From Glycine soja (lineage: Eukaryota > Streptophyta > Magnoliopsida > Fabales > Fabaceae): a stretch of DNA of 64,000 bases. The DNA lies in contig NC_041006.1 of NCBI RefSeq assembly GCF_004193775.1, positions 29,565,102 through 29,629,101 of the forward strand. The letters are read 5' to 3'. Positions within the stretch are counted from its first letter, which is position 1. Every line of letters begins with the position of its first letter. Of this stretch, positions 29,038 to 42,660 are shown one piece after another. Made by a program: the position numbers and the translations under genes. Under the pieces are notes generated by a model. That model saw only the letters and a program-made list of their open reading frames with translations, was not told the DNA's origin and ran no database searches.

Positions 29038-32000
29038 CTAATCATCCTGTTCTTGATCTCTTATCCACTTTGTAGCCACCCACTTCTCCCCTTTTATCAC
29101 GGGGCAGCTCCCATGGAGTGATGTCTGCCAAAGATGCACAAGACAAGTCAAACAACCAGAATTCGGTTTGCACTAACACAAGTCTATCACCCAAGTAAAG
29201 AATAGACACAAAATAAAATGGTTTCGGCACAGTTCGTCTAAAATACCTTTGTGTTGTCAGACAGTCACTTAGGTTAACAGCTGAGCTTAACGTTTAGCCC
29301 ACTTAACTAGAGTAGTTGGCTTAGCTAATGATGAAGTCATGCTCAGTTATCAGTTGATATATAACTTTCGCTAGAAATTAGGCCAGTTGTTAGTTGGTAG
29401 ATCAATGCCTACAGCTACTCCCACCCTTGATTTATTGCATGTATATAAACCCATATGTACGAAACATAAGATTGGTCCGGTGGTTAGGAAAGGGTAAAGG
29501 GAGAAGGGAGAAGGGAGGAGGGAGAGAGGTTGCGGGTTTCAATGCCGCCATTGACATTTCTAACAAAACTAACAAATTAATATTTTTCTATAAAAAAAAT
29601 ATAAACCAATATGTAATTCATGGTGAATAAGTTGAAGAAAATTTTCTCATTAATTCTCATTTCACAACTTGCAAAGTAATATATGAACATCTCTGTTTTG
29701 CAAATATTTCGTTAACACTCTTTACTTCTCTTCCTATCACATCATGTAACTTATTATACTACTTAAACTTCTCTCTCTCATCCTAAGTGTTAAATAGCAT
29801 GTAATGTTCTATACAACATTTTCCTCCTAACTTTGTCTCTCCTTCTCTTTAGTTCTGATTTCTCAGTTTTTCCATCTTGCTGGCAAGGTACACATTGTCT
29901 AATTGTTTATATCAACATAAACAAGCTATAAATTTTGACATACAGCACATAGGGTGAAACCATCTTTTCATGTACCCTGATTTTGAACGATGATATTTAA
30001 TTTTTGGTGGAAATTCTATAATACCCCTATGGTCTAGTGGAGGTTATTTTTAACCATGATGACTGTTGGATGATCTTAGGTAAAACTGTGAAACCTGCTG
30101 TTTTATAGCTTCGACACAAAGTATGTTCTATAAATTCAACAGAAAACATTCCATCAAGTAGCTTCAAAGAAAGGTGTGTTTTAAGAGAATAATAGTAATA
30201 GAATAGAATTGATTACGTTTGTTGTATGATGTAAATGCAAGCCTGCCAAAGAAGCTAGTTAAAAATTTAGTTCACATGTTAACACAACAATTGTTACCCC
30301 ACCAAATAGAACATTTTTTGCTGACCCAAAGTTTATAGCTTATATATTAGTTGATTTATTAATTTCCTGTCTTTTTCTTCATTTCTTCATATCTACAAAT
30401 TAATTTGACATATCAGGGTCTACTTATAAATGAAACCAAAAATTATTTAAGAGAAGGAAGCACATTTAAAAATCCAATTAGGAATTTGGTTAGTTGAAAT
30501 ATTTTCCCTTCCATATATGGTATATATGGGAAAACTGAGTAGTAAAAAGATCGAAAAAAATGTCAACCACGCATTTCAATATTTGAGATGTTCTGTGTAA
30601 CAGGACTCATTCATCTTTGCTTGGTGAACCACTCAGAAACACGTTTTGAGTTTTGAATCCATATCCTCATTGAGGGGCGAGATTTCGCAGTCTTACATTT
30701 TGTCCTTTGGGGTTGTTAATCTAGTCTTACCCACACGACAACATGACAAGTTAAAAATCACGAGAACAAATGAACAATACTAACCGGATCAATTGTACCA
30801 TTAGTGAGCAATGAATAAAATAGAAGACCATCCCCTTGGCGTGGCTTTACTTTTAAACCAATGCAGTCCTCATACCCATAGTTACCATCCATGTTCAAGC
30901 CATTCTGCAGAATAATAATGCGCTAACTACCATGGAAAAAAAATAAGTATGTGAAACAGTATATAATGACAAACTTGGTTTTACCTCAAATGGAAACATA
31001 GTTTCCCCACCTTCCTCAACATCAGTTAAATATAGCAAAAATGACGCCATCTGCATGGTTAACCAAAACTGAAGTTAAGAAATTATCTCATTAAATGTTT
31101 GGCGCAAGTTATTCTGTGGTAAAACTGCTTATGATCAAAATGCTATTGAAAGTGCTTTGGTTGAAAAGTTGGTTTTGTAGAATAATCCAGTAAAACCAAA
31201 CGTTTTATAAGACTAGAAATGTACTTTGGTTCTCAAAAAGTTTCACATATCTATTTGTTAACATCAGATTGGTAATTTGATATTTCTGGGTAACAATTGA
31301 TCATTTAGATTATGTTTGGCAAAACTAGCTAAAAGCTAGCTTAAAGCTAGAAAGCTAGACGATAGCTGAAAGTTGGAAGCTGACGAATTAACTTATTAAA
31401 TTATAAGTGTTCGGTAAAACTAATGGTTGAAGTAGCTGAAAAATGTAAAAGGACAGAAAAATAATAAAATCATGATTTATTTAAAATAAATAACTAGGAA
31501 ATTGGATAAATATATTGGGACAAAAATGGAAGAAAATATAAAAGCTAGAAGCTAACGTTTTAAAAAACACAACTTCAAGTAGCGTTTCAAAAAATGGTAA
31601 AAGCTACTAAGAAACTACTAAAAAAAACTTGTTTACCAAATAGTCAAACAAGTTTTTCAACTAGTAAAAAAACTAGAAACTTGCTGAAATGTCTTGCCGA
31701 ACATAGTCTTAGTAAACCATTGGGATTGAGCTAGTGGTGAGAGGTTTGAATAGTTTGTATGAGGCCATTAGGTTCAAACCTTTGTCACAGTTGCACCAAA
31801 AGAAAGGTTATTTGGTGAGAATTAATGCCATTAATTTCATTGTAAGTGTCAATTTGATGGCCGTTTGAAGAGCAATTTCATGGCATAAATTGACATTTAA
31901 GGACAACTATGACATAATAATTGGGGACCAACCTGCAAACACTTGTATATTTAGAGAAACAAAATGAACATTTATTCTAAAAGAAACAGATTGCACTAGT

Positions 32001-35000
32001 TCAAGAGCTAAAAAGTAGAAAAAGCAATCTACTAAGAACAATATTATTATATCATATTGAGGCGAGTACAAGCAACTCAAAACGAATTACAGCATTGATA
32101 AACTGCATACTATGCCACATTTCAAGGACCCACGTTAAAAGCTTCATTGGTTTCTAATCTTGAGATTGAAAACGTTCCTTCACCATTCAAAAGCTAGCAC
32201 ATCAATCAGTACATCGTAGTTTTAACTAGATCAGCTTAAACTTTAATTGAACCCAGGCCCACATAATAACACCATTTTGCTCTTTCCTCTACGGAATCCT
32301 ACAGTATGATGATACATATTAGATCATACAACAGAATCTTTTAAGTATTAATTTAAAGAAGAGAAAAAAACCTCCCCTTCACTAAATAAAAGCATCTACT
32401 CTATTTCATCCAAACCCCCACCAAGTAGCCATTAGATGAATATCAATCTTGCAAAATGGTAAGCCATGTTAGACAATAGACATGACCACTACATCTTCCT
32501 CACAACTAACACAAATTTTTATCACTAAAATAAATGACTGGCAAATCAGAAATGTATGAGTTTTAGTTCAGACGTACCCTTTGGCTCTTTTGTGGACCAT
32601 ATTCAGCAGGATTGAACGCATCATAATGAGAATTATATCTTTGATCAACCTCATAGCGTAGGATATTAAATGCCTGAAACATGGTGATTCCTCAGACAAT
32701 TTAAAATCACCCTGAAAATGAGAGAGGTTTACAAATTCAACAAAATCATGAAGCACCTTAGTTGCAGATAACATAAAGCTCAGAAAGGGAACATATTACA
32801 TTCAATTGTTTAAGCCTACAAAAATATTGCTCTAAAATGTTATTAGAATCGTTTTCCCCTTTCTTCTGTTTAAAAATATATGATTATGGTTAATCAACGA
32901 TGAAGACAATTGCCCTAAAAAAATACTTTTAGCCTAGAGAGAAGTTTATATTGCACTTCTCCAAAGAAAAAATAAAGATTAGAAATTTAAAAAATCACAG
33001 AAGGCAATATTATCTTCTCTTCATCAGTGACTCTATTCCTGCCATAGACATGTAATTGGTAGTTTTGATTCGGAAGATATGGAAGACAACTACAAAACTT
33101 AGTGCAGATTCACTGATAACAAGCGGACTATTACTCATCTAGATCACACAAGAGTAACGACAGCACATGCCACGTTAGTGGCAAAGGGTTGACAAGTGAA
33201 GCAAACCACTCAAGACTTGTATACGTAAAATGTGACAACCTAGACAAACAACATTGGCATTAAATGTCATATGCACTGAAATTTCTCACCAACCATGAGG
33301 AACAAATTTATCATTCCAAATGTTATAAATCTACAGTGATTCTCACATGTCAATTATCCCACCCTCACTAATGGGGTAAATTTTATCGCATTAATAAAAA
33401 AATGCACCATTTCCACTAATAGAAGGATATTCCCAGTCATGGGAATTGATATTTAAGGTTATGCATATGTACTAGCCTGCACCTATTAAAGAACCTTTTT
33501 CCTTGTGCACAAAACCTTTTTGCTTCCCCTAGAGTAAGTACATTTACAATACAAAAGTAGAGGATATGATGCCAGTTTTGCTACATAAAGAAAAACAGTA
33601 TTTTAACAGCTTTTTAGCATAGATACAAATCCAAACAATCAATTAATAAAACAATAAAACAAGAGAAATATATTTTCAGTAAATCAGATTGATAAGACCT
33701 TCCAAAATGCCTTTTCTGCTCAATAGGGATGTTACCTCTCCATGACTTCTGGGAATCATTGTTGCTCTAGCAATTTTCTCCTCAATGACAGCTAAAGTCC
33801 CTGTTTTATCCTCAGAAGCACTAACAAACACGCCAGAGCTGTTTAAATAAAAAGAAAATACAACATTATGATTAAATTAAGGAACAATGTGACATAAGTC
33901 CATCTAGGATTTAGCACAAGGTCCTATAACAAAAATTATATATTTTTTCATGGGTCAAAATCATTTGTCTAGTGTCTAAGGTTACACTTGCATTATACAA
34001 AAGCATATAAAATATCTCGTGTTAATGTCTTGATCAAAAAGTTAATGGTCTATATAGAGCCAAGGAATAGGAGACCCAGTATTAGGGAATCCAATTAATT
34101 TCCCCTTAATTTCTAAGATACTGATATTCTCAGTCAGATTCATAATCCTGATCAGAATATATCATAAATTTTGGACAAGCCAATAATCTTTCCACTTGGC
34201 CAGCCTTCAGTGATTCTTTACATTTTACACAAGCTTGCCAGCTTAGTCATTCTAATAACAAATTCTTTCTAGAGACTTCTGACTTGAGAAACTCATACCT
34301 TTGCCTAGTTTGTACTAAAGAAATAAAGTTAGCTATTCTAATTTGTCAAGTTCACAGTGAGGCCAAAGAGTTAAGTATTTTACAGACACACACACACACA
34401 CAATACCTTGTTCTAATTCCCTTGGTATTCTCCTCTGTTTCTCCCTGGCGTAACGCCAAGGTTGATGGTTTGAGGCCATCCTTTGCCACATCAATAATGT
34501 TTTCACATTGTTCTGCAGTTGCAAAATTAGGAAAATATAGTGCTCGAGGTCTCCAGCTCAAAACCTAATTAAGCAACACAACCACAAAATATTTTTATAT
34601 GAGATTCAACGAACAGGAATTAATTCCTAATGTATATGACCAAAACTAATAATATATCTCTTCCGTTTTTATCAACAACCAAAATTGATTTTTTAAGTTA
34701 ATCCTCCATTAGAACCGTATGCATAAGCATAACACTGGTCTTTAGTCAAATAACAGATTCTAGATCTCCAATCCTTCAAATCGATGCCTATTAAACCAAA
34801 GTTAGCATAAACTCATCTGAAACACCAATTCTACAAACTAAATTTAAAATCTTACAATATTTGAAACATAACAGGAAAGGAATCAGCAATCAACCACATA
34901 CAACGGCTATAATCTGAGCTGTAATGAAACTTTAATTTCAAATACGCAGCCATTACTAAATATCAACCAAAATTACCCTAAATCCGCGAAATACTGCACT

Positions 35001-35515
35001 ATTTGGAAACATAAATCTAAACAGGCAAGTAACTAATTTTTTTTATTTTAAAAAGGCTATAATCGCAACCACTGAAGTCACGATTTCAGCTGAAGCTAGA
35101 ATCGTTCACGGCAACTTTTCAGCTGAAGATTCAAGAGCACTTGAAGAAACAAAATACACACCTGAAAAGGAATCGATGTAATGGAATCATCGCCAAGATC
35201 TCTAACAGGCATCAAATTGTACTCCGCCTCGTTCCCCGGTTCAAGCAGCCTCTGCCTCGGCCTCAAGCCATCTCCATCGCCCTGCGAATTCTCAGCGATC
35301 GATATTATATCAATATTTTCCAGCAAAAAACAAAAAACAAGAAAATCTGAAACAGCGAAGTAATTAAAACTTAGAAGAAAGACCTGAGAGTGAGAGAAGA
35401 GAGTGAAACCGAAGAATCCAGCGAGGAAGAAGAAGATGCAGACGAGGAAGACGTAAGGGAAGCTGAGCTTGTTCGTCCTCAAGCTCCAATTTCCTTTCAC
35501 CGTTTTGGCTTTCAT
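29038..35515 (-). CDS. P4H: Prolyl 4-hydroxylase (type II membrane protein), 8 exons
   Basis: Fe(II)/2-oxoglutarate dioxygenase that hydroxylates proline in secretory-pathway proteins such as extensins and arabinogalactan proteins. Minus-strand exons: 35515-35384, 35281-35162, 34564-34407, 33838-33736, 32673-32578, 31050-30985, 30904-30785 and 29124-29038, all GT-AG with consistent phase. They give 293 residues ending IRDQEQDD and a TAG stop. Residues 1-16 are basic (MKAKTVKGNWSLRTNK) and about 17-40 form one membrane segment (FPYVFLVCIFFFLAGFFGF), so it is an ER/Golgi type II protein. The catalytic domain shows the Fe-binding His and Asp in YNSHYDAFNPAEYG, the distal His in TSLHGSCPVIKGEKW, and in the same stretch the Lys expected to bind 2-oxoglutarate. 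No stop or frameshift is seen. An upstream in-frame ATG at 35572 would add 19 lysine-rich residues but is not family-like. Intron 5 carries a MITE and intron 3 begins with a GT repeat. Confidence 0.96.
31308..31708. mobile_element. PIF/Harbinger-like MITE in P4H intron 5
   Basis: A 401-bp element flanked by TTA on both sides (31305-31307 and 31709-31711). Left end GATTATGTTTGGCAAAAC; right end GTCTTGCCGAACATAGTC, whose reverse complement is GACTATGTTCGGCAAGAC (two or three mismatches). The interior has repeated GCTAGCT/AAGCTAG words that can pair with each other. Confidence 0.75.
34385..34402. repeat. (CA)n microsatellite beside the P4H exon 3 donor
   Basis: The plus strand has a run of about nine CA units. 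On the gene's strand it is (GT)n starting about 5 nt after the exon 3 donor (AG|GTATTGTGTG). Confidence 0.95.
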
Positions 35516-38359
35516 TTTGGACTCTTTATTACAGTTTATTTTTTTAGTTACTTTTTTCTTTTTCTCTTCCACGAATGGTAATAACTGACGAAGAAGAAGC
35601 TTATTAATATCTCGAGTTGCGTTTGATTTGGTGTTCTCTCACTTTATGTTTCTGTTTTGATCGATTTGCAGTGGATCTCCGTTTTAAGTCCAGGTTTCCC
35701 CCGGTCAATAGAAGAAAAAATTCTGATCCGGTCATCGTTTTTAAGACTAGTTAAATGTAGCACTAATCCATTGGATTCGGAATTAATTTGGATAATTTAA
35801 GACTAGTTAATGGAGTAAATTATTTTATTTAATTCTATTAAAAGTTACTGCTTTTGTAATTTACAAAACATTTAAAGTGGGACAGTGGCTGGAGGAGCCA
35901 AATCGGACAGCATTCTTGGGTGAAAATTGAAAACTGTTTCCAGTCTATAGGAGGCTGTAGTGCGTTTACTCGTTGGATACTTGCATTCAGAACTTCCGAC
36001 AAATGACACGATTATGCCGGAAAATAAATTATTGTTATTTGTTACTTCTTTTCTTTCTTTTTATTTGTGTATAAGTAAAAACTTACTTTTACAATAATTA
36101 ACAAATTTGATTGAAATTATTTTATGCTATTAATCTCAAGTAAATATTTAGAGTTATTTTTTAAATATTTTCATTAGAACTTTATATCATCAATAAAAAA
36201 TAATCATTAAACATATAATTAAAATTAAAGGAATAATATTTTATAAAAGATAACATTAAATATGATAAAATTAGGTAAATTTATTTATATTTAAGTTTAA
36301 TATTTTTTTTCTTATATATGGATTTAGGAATTTTAAAAATTAATTTTTTTTTCATAAAAAAATTAAATAAAATAAAATTTTATACACGGTTTGATCTTTT
36401 ATGCTTAAAAAGTTAGCCTCATTGTATTTTTTACCTTTTAAGTTTTACATTTTTGATGAATTTTACTCTTAAAAAATAAGTTGACATATTTTATTCTTAT
36501 TATTTAAGAAACTTGCAAATTTTATCTTTACACATTTGTACGTCAATTAGGAAAAAATTGAGAGTAAAATTAACTGAAAAAAAGTTATGAGTAAAATTGG
36601 TTAAAAATATAAAAGTTAGATGCAAAAATTGTCAACAAAATCAAAAATTGAGGAAAAAAATGCAATTATGCTATGAGCAAAATGATAGAAGATAAAGTTT
36701 ATATTTTTTTAAAAAAAGCAAGACATAAAAAGCTTCAAATTAATTTGTTAGGAGTAAATTTTATCAAAATTTAAAAATTTTGTGGTCAAAATGCAATTTA
36801 GCATAAAAAAATTTACTTTAATTCATTAAAGTTTCTTCATTATATAAAAAATTAATTAACTTAGTAATGTGATAAATTATTAGAGATGTCATGCATGTCA
36901 GTCAAAATCATTACTATTAATATCAAAAATTGACAAAACGACTAATTTAGTTTAACAGATGTATAATAAGAGACTAAAGTAAAAAAATTAAAACACAAAA
37001 AGGGAATTAAACTAAAACATAAAATGTAAACGAGACAAAAATTTTGTTTTAATCATTTTTATAGGCTATAAATGTTATTTTCATTTGCTAAAAAATATGG
37101 TATTAGATAACACAAATGTAGTTCCAGTTTGATTTTAAAAAAATATAATGAGATAAAAAAATCAATAGAATAAAAGCTTAATTCTTTTTACTCGATAAAT
37201 TATAGGACAGTTTTGTGTCTGACGTATAAAATATTCAAAAGATACAAATATCTATATTTTTTTATATAATAACCATATTTTCTTAATAGTTAAAAAAATG
37301 TTACAAAAGGCAAAATAAACATAATTTGTAATGACTAATGTAATACCTTGGAAATTACAACTCATTATAGAAAGTTTTGTGTTGTGCAATTTGTAAAAAT
37401 ATAATTGACATTGAAAATTAATTACAATGAGAATTTAATTCAAGTAGTTAATTTAAAATTTCAATTATATGTATGTTATTGTATACTATAAGTTTAGTAG
37501 GAATAAGAATTGCATTAGAACATGATTTTTACAATGTATAAGGTTACATTGTACAAGCTTAGAGTGTAAATTCATACTCTATAGATTTTCTCTATGTATG
37601 ATTAGCAGCATTGTCTAGGCTAATTAGATAGGGTTTTACTTCTTTTGGTAAGTTGCCTTTTTTTTGCCTAATCTTATCTTAACCATCTATGGCAACATTT
37701 TCAAAAGTGAAACTAGGCTAGAGCTAAACAATCAACTTCACTCTTCCCCCTCCCCCCCCCCATCAGATTTTTCCCTCAATCAATGGGCACTTGAAACCCT
37801 TTAACCTAGAGTTGTCCTAGACTTCATTAACACTTCATTCCCACTACATTTGTGCCTAGGTTATTGTCATTTTCGTTTTTGGGTCTTGGTTGAGTTTTGG
37901 ACAAGAAAAGGAGAGTGTTTTCTTGAATTGCTTGTTTTCTGAGTTTTGAGCTTCAAGCCCTTCATCCTCCACCATTTTCGTGCTTCAAGCTAAGGTATGA
38001 AGGAGTTGATCCCTTCTTACTCTTGCACTTCTTGTTTGATTATGGAGTAGCTTCCATTAGAAGTGTTGTAGGAGCATAGGAAGTTACCTTTCCATAAATC
38101 AACATTTTAAGTTTTCTTTCTTTTAGATTTCATGTTAAGGTTGTTAGAACTTGTAAACTAATGCTATTTCAGGTGTTTAGTGTGTGGAAACATGTTTGAT
38201 AGGTTTGGGATTCCATTTGGGTTGATTTGGAAGCCATTGATTGTGATAAAATCTTTTTTTGAAGCTCTACGAGGTCGTGGATCTTAAGCAAAAAGTTGCT
38301 CGTGCTTCAGCAAGATGACCTATAAGAAAAAATGGGCTACTAGTTTTCAAGCTTAAGCA
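35516..38359. other. P4H upstream region and AT-rich intergenic DNA
   Basis: 35516-35760 should contain the P4H promoter and 5' UTR; no certain TATA box was assigned. 35880-37500 is extremely AT-rich with no coding potential. From about 37500 to 38359 the base composition changes and the sequence resembles LTR or leader DNA of a plant retroelement (CTTCATCCTCCACCATTTTC, then AAGCTTAAGCA up to the solo LTR); no gag or pol was found here. Confidence 0.5.
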
Positions 38360-40068
38360 TGTGGAATCAATGACTTCCAAGATTATTTTGATGATGCCAA
38401 AGAATCAAGAGTTAAGCAAGTTCCAAAGAATCAGGAGTCAAAAAGCTTCAATAATCAAGTTTCAAAGAATCAAGATTCAAGAACAATCAAGTTTCAAGAA
38501 TCAAGATTCAAGAACAATGAAGTTTCAAGAATCAAGATTCAAGACTCAAGATTCAAGAATCAAGAATCAAGAGAAGACTCAATCAAGATAAGTACTAAAA
38601 AAGTTTTTCAAAACATTGAGTAGCACAAGAATTTTTCACAAAATCTTTTACCACAGAGTTTTACTCTCTGGTAATCGAATACCAGAAGGTAGTAATCGAT
38701 TACCAGTAGCCAACATTGTTTTCAAACTGAGTTACAAAGCTGTAATCGATTACCATGAGCATGTAATCAATTACCAATGTTTTAAAACGTTAGATTTCAA
38801 ATTTCAAGAGTCACAACTAGTGATAAAACATTTTCAAATCATTTTAAACTTGTGTAATCAATTACAAAATACTTGTAATCGATTACCAGAGTTTCTAAAC
38901 GTTTTGATTTTTAAATTTAAACATGAAGAGTCACGTCTGTTGATGTGTAATCGATTACACTATAATGGTAATTGATTAGCAGTGACTGATTTCGAAAAAT
39001 AAATTATCAAAAGTCACAATTCTTAAGGTGACTTGTTTTTGAAGATTTTTCAAAAGTCACAACCTTTAAGTAACTAGTTTTCAAAAGAGTCACAACTTTT
39101 AAAGTGACTAGTTTTTCAAAAGAGTCACAAATTTTAAAGTGACTAGTTTTAAAGAAATTACCCAAAGTCACAAACTTTAACTTGAGTTATCAAATGATTA
39201 TAAATATGTGACCATGGCACGAATTTCAAATACTGAAAAGATTGATTCCTTTTATGATTAACAGATTTCTTTTATAGAGTTTTTGTTCAATACTTTCTCT
39301 TCCAAGAAAAGTTCATTGTTAAAAAACGTGTGCTACTCTTCTTCTTCATTCACTTTTTTCTCTTGCCAAAAGATTCAAAGGACTAACCGTCTGAGAATTC
39401 TTTTGTTTCTTCCTTTCTCCCTCTTGACAAAAGATTTCAAAGGTCTAACCGCCAGAGATATCTTCTGTTTCTTACAAAAGATTTCAAAGGACTAACCGCC
39501 TGAGATATCTTTTGTATCCCCCTCACAGAGAATTCAAGGGACTAACCGCCTAAGAATTCTTTGTCCTAACACATTGGAGGGTACGTCCTTTGTGGTACAA
39601 GTAGAGGGTACATCTACTTGGGTTGTTATACTGAGAACAAGATATGGTACATCTCTTGTGGATCAGTTCATGTGGAGGGTACATCCACTTAGTTGTTCAA
39701 AGAGAATAAGGGAGGGTACATCCCTTGTGGATCTTTGACTTGTAAAGAATTTTACAAGGTTGAAAGAAATCTCAAGAACTGTTGGTTGTTTGGGGACCGG
39801 ATGTAGACACGGGTTATTGCCGAACCAGTATAAATCTTATGTTTGTCTTCTTCTTCCCTACACTCTTTAATTTCCGTTGTGTACTTTTAATTGTCGCTTT
39901 TACTTTTGGTTAAGTTATTGTTTCTGTTCTTTACTTTCTTAACTTAGTAGTAAAAGCCTAGTTAAATCTAGTAACATTAAGAAGGATAAATTTTTTAATT
40001 AGTCAAGACACATTAATAATTAATTCAACCTCCCCTTCTTAATTATTCCAATGCCACTTGATCCAACA
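38360..40068 (+). mobile_element. Solo LTR (1.7 kb) with perfect AAGCA target duplication
   Basis: Starts TGTGGAATCAATGACTTCC and ends GCCACTTGATCCAACA, giving TG...CA ends that are imperfect inverted repeats. It is flanked by AAGCA on both sides (38355-38359 and 40069-40073). No internal domain or second LTR is present, so it is a solo LTR left by LTR-LTR recombination. The interior contains AATCAAGATTCAAGA repeats (38400-38590), several TAATCGATTACCA motifs (38690-38990), AAGTCACAA(C)TTT(T)AA repeats (39010-39180), and GGAGGGTACATCC-like repeats (39570-39730). I recognise the family from soybean, probably Ty1/copia, but cannot name it with certainty. Strand is arbitrary. Confidence 0.88.
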
Positions 40069-41324
40069 AAGCATGGTTAGAACTAAGCTTAAATGTGATC
40101 AAGCTTAAGCGTAGGCTGAACTAGGCTTAAGCGAAATGAACTATTGGATTTCAAGCTTAAGCATGGAGTGAGCCAAGCTTAAGCGTGGCCATGCTTAAGT
40201 GTAGGTCGAGCCAAGCTTAACTGTGACCAAGCTTAAGTGTAGGGCGAGCCAGGCTTAAGGGTGAAATCTTGTAGAATGCGTATGAATGACTTCCAAATGG
40301 ATTTCAATTGGAATTTCCTTAGTGTATAAGAATTGAGATGCATAAATAGGTTTTTAAGGTTATTTTAAGAGAATCTACTTTTACTAAGTATCTATGAGTT
40401 GAGACTTGAATGGATTTAAGTATGAATTCCTTGCACTTTAATTGATATTATTGAATTGTTATTGACTAAATTGGAGACGGGAGGACTTGTGATCCTTGGG
40501 CAAATGGTGTGCTGGAAACCTTGATTGATGCGTGTTTGTATGATGACTTTGAAAATTATTGGTGTGCCTAAGGATTACGAAATCCTTGAGGTAGGAGCAA
40601 ATGGCTTCAATGCATGAGTGCATTTGTAGAAACTATAATTCAACTATAGTATTAATAAAGATTCATTGTGATGAACAATGAATAAAGACTTTAACAAGAG
40701 GGTGAATCTAATAAATCAATTGGACTTTGTAAACTTTAGATACCTTTGCAAATTGTAGTACATTACTTTGACATGGACTTAGAATGAGCCTTAAGTCCTT
40801 TGCTCGGAGAACATAAATTATGATAAACCCCACATAATCTTGAGAGAAGAAAGGCATGTGTAAAACCTAATAAAATGTGAAATAGGACATGGATTCAATT
40901 CATGGAAATGTGTGAGAATGCTTTGGGCATTTGCTTGTAGTTTGTGATGTGTTTGAAATGGTTTAATGTCTTGGTTGGAGGGAAATAAAGAGAAGTTTTT
41001 GTTTCCCTAATGGTGTAAGGATTATGGTGGATACGTTATACTTATGAATGCACGACAAATCATGGACATCAATTGGAAAGGAAGCATGGAAGTAGTCACG
41101 TGGGATGTTTTGTTTGTGTTAAGCGTGAATGATGAGAGGTGGGGTTGAAATAATCACCTAGTATGGTGATATCTTTGTGTTGAAGAGTTGAGGGTGAGGC
41201 CCTAAGCTTATATTCTATTCTGCAACCACCACTAAGTAGCTGTGCTTGAAGAATCCCACGATGACGAACAAAGATAACCTGAGTAAGTAGAGTTGTTGAG
41301 GAGTCAATCCTCAGAGATTGGATG
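40069..41324. other. Repeat-derived sequence between two LTRs
   Basis: 40080-40260 carries many AAGCTTAAG(C/T)GT-type words, several followed by GAGCCAAGCTTAAG. The same word (CAAGCTTAAGCA) lies left of the solo LTR, so the solo LTR split this repeat. The remainder to 41324 is probably non-coding retroelement (LTR/UTR) DNA; no protein domain is seen. Confidence 0.5.
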
Positions 41325-42157
41325 TGTCACAACCCACTCTTGGACCATGACTAACGCACAAACTATAATTTCCTTGTCTGGCTAGCCTAAGAATCCTCAC
41401 TTAAAATCACAATTAAAAAATCAACCAAAAGGGATTACCGAAAATTTGGTAGAGTTTCCCCTAAAAAATAAACAAACACTATATTGAATAACCTATAAAA
41501 ACATATCACATATCCAAACAAATCTATATATATAAATAAATATATCCAGATCCAACGGTTAAATATCAAAGCCACAAATCACAACATATGCACTTGACAT
41601 AGTATCCAAAATATCACCTAATGGTGATGTTAGTCATAATACTAATAATCAAAGTGTCTCAAAACATCATAGTAACACCATAAGCATATCTATAAGATAG
41701 GATCATCTAAATTTCAAAATAAAAAGATTCTCTTTATATCTATTACTACCCTTATCCTTATAGTTGCATTATACTGGACTCACAAAAGAATACTCTCCAT
41801 CAAACGCAATGGAGGCCTACCAAAAGATAGAAAAATTCTTGGTTAAGTCAGCAAATCCCAAGAAGTCAGCTACTCAACTACCTATATATCTGAAAAAATA
41901 AAATGAAAGAAGGGAGTAAGTCATGAAGACTTAGTGAAAGCATAAAATACAAAGCGGATATGAAGGAGAGCACAACATAGCACGAGTATTTACATCCAAA
42001 AATATTTAATTGACATTAAATAAAAGTGAAATAAATACAACTCACTTTTACAAACTATTGTATACTTCCTTGAAAACTTTGAGAACTACATATAAACTTG
42101 AATCCAAGAACAATAACTTTATAAACAAACTTCCATTCTACTATGTGCATATAGACC

Positions 42158-42382
42158 ACATTATCTCTTTGTTGTGGTGAACGGTAATTATAGAACTACG
42201 ACATTTAGTTCGTAGGTTGCATTATCTCTTCGTTATAGCGAACGGATCTTTAAAAACTATGGATATTCAACCTATAGGTTGCATTCTCTCTTTGTTGCAG
42301 CAAACGAAAAAATACACACACACACACACATACTATGAGTATTCAACTCATAGGCTACATTATCTCTTCGTTGTAGCGAACG
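42158..42382. repeat. Spaced motif repeat, four copies within the gypsy LTR
   Basis: CATTATCTCTTCGTTGTAGC followed by GAACG recurs with small changes at about 42158, 42219, 42282 and 42357, separated by ACTATG/CAACCTATAGG-like spacers. The period is about 61-75 bp. A CA microsatellite lies at about 42310-42330. Confidence 0.8.
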
Positions 42383-42660
42383 ACAATCAATCATGAACTC
42401 ATAATAAATAAAATAAAAATATAATAAAATGTTCACTCTTAAATACCTTATTGAAAATCTCACAATAAATTTCAATCAAACGAAAATAAATATTTTCCTT
42501 AATTCTCAAGTACTCCTAGAATTTCAAAGATCACAAAAGAATATATTTTGAAGTTTACTTGCTTCTCCTAAAAGAATTTTAAAAAAATTCCGCTAAGTAG
42601 ATTAACTAATCACTAAAAAAGAATGCAATCAATGCCTTCCAATGTCGTTGGGAGGATCAA

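Noticed and set aside
35096..35572. 158-aa frame read as one protein
   Set aside because: It reads through the intron between P4H exons 1 and 2; the correct product uses 35515-35384 and 35281-35162.
37347..41324. A second, plus-strand gypsy LTR starting TGTAATACCTTGG and ending near 41324
   Set aside because: The composition is LTR-like, but no CA end, target duplication or internal domain could be shown.
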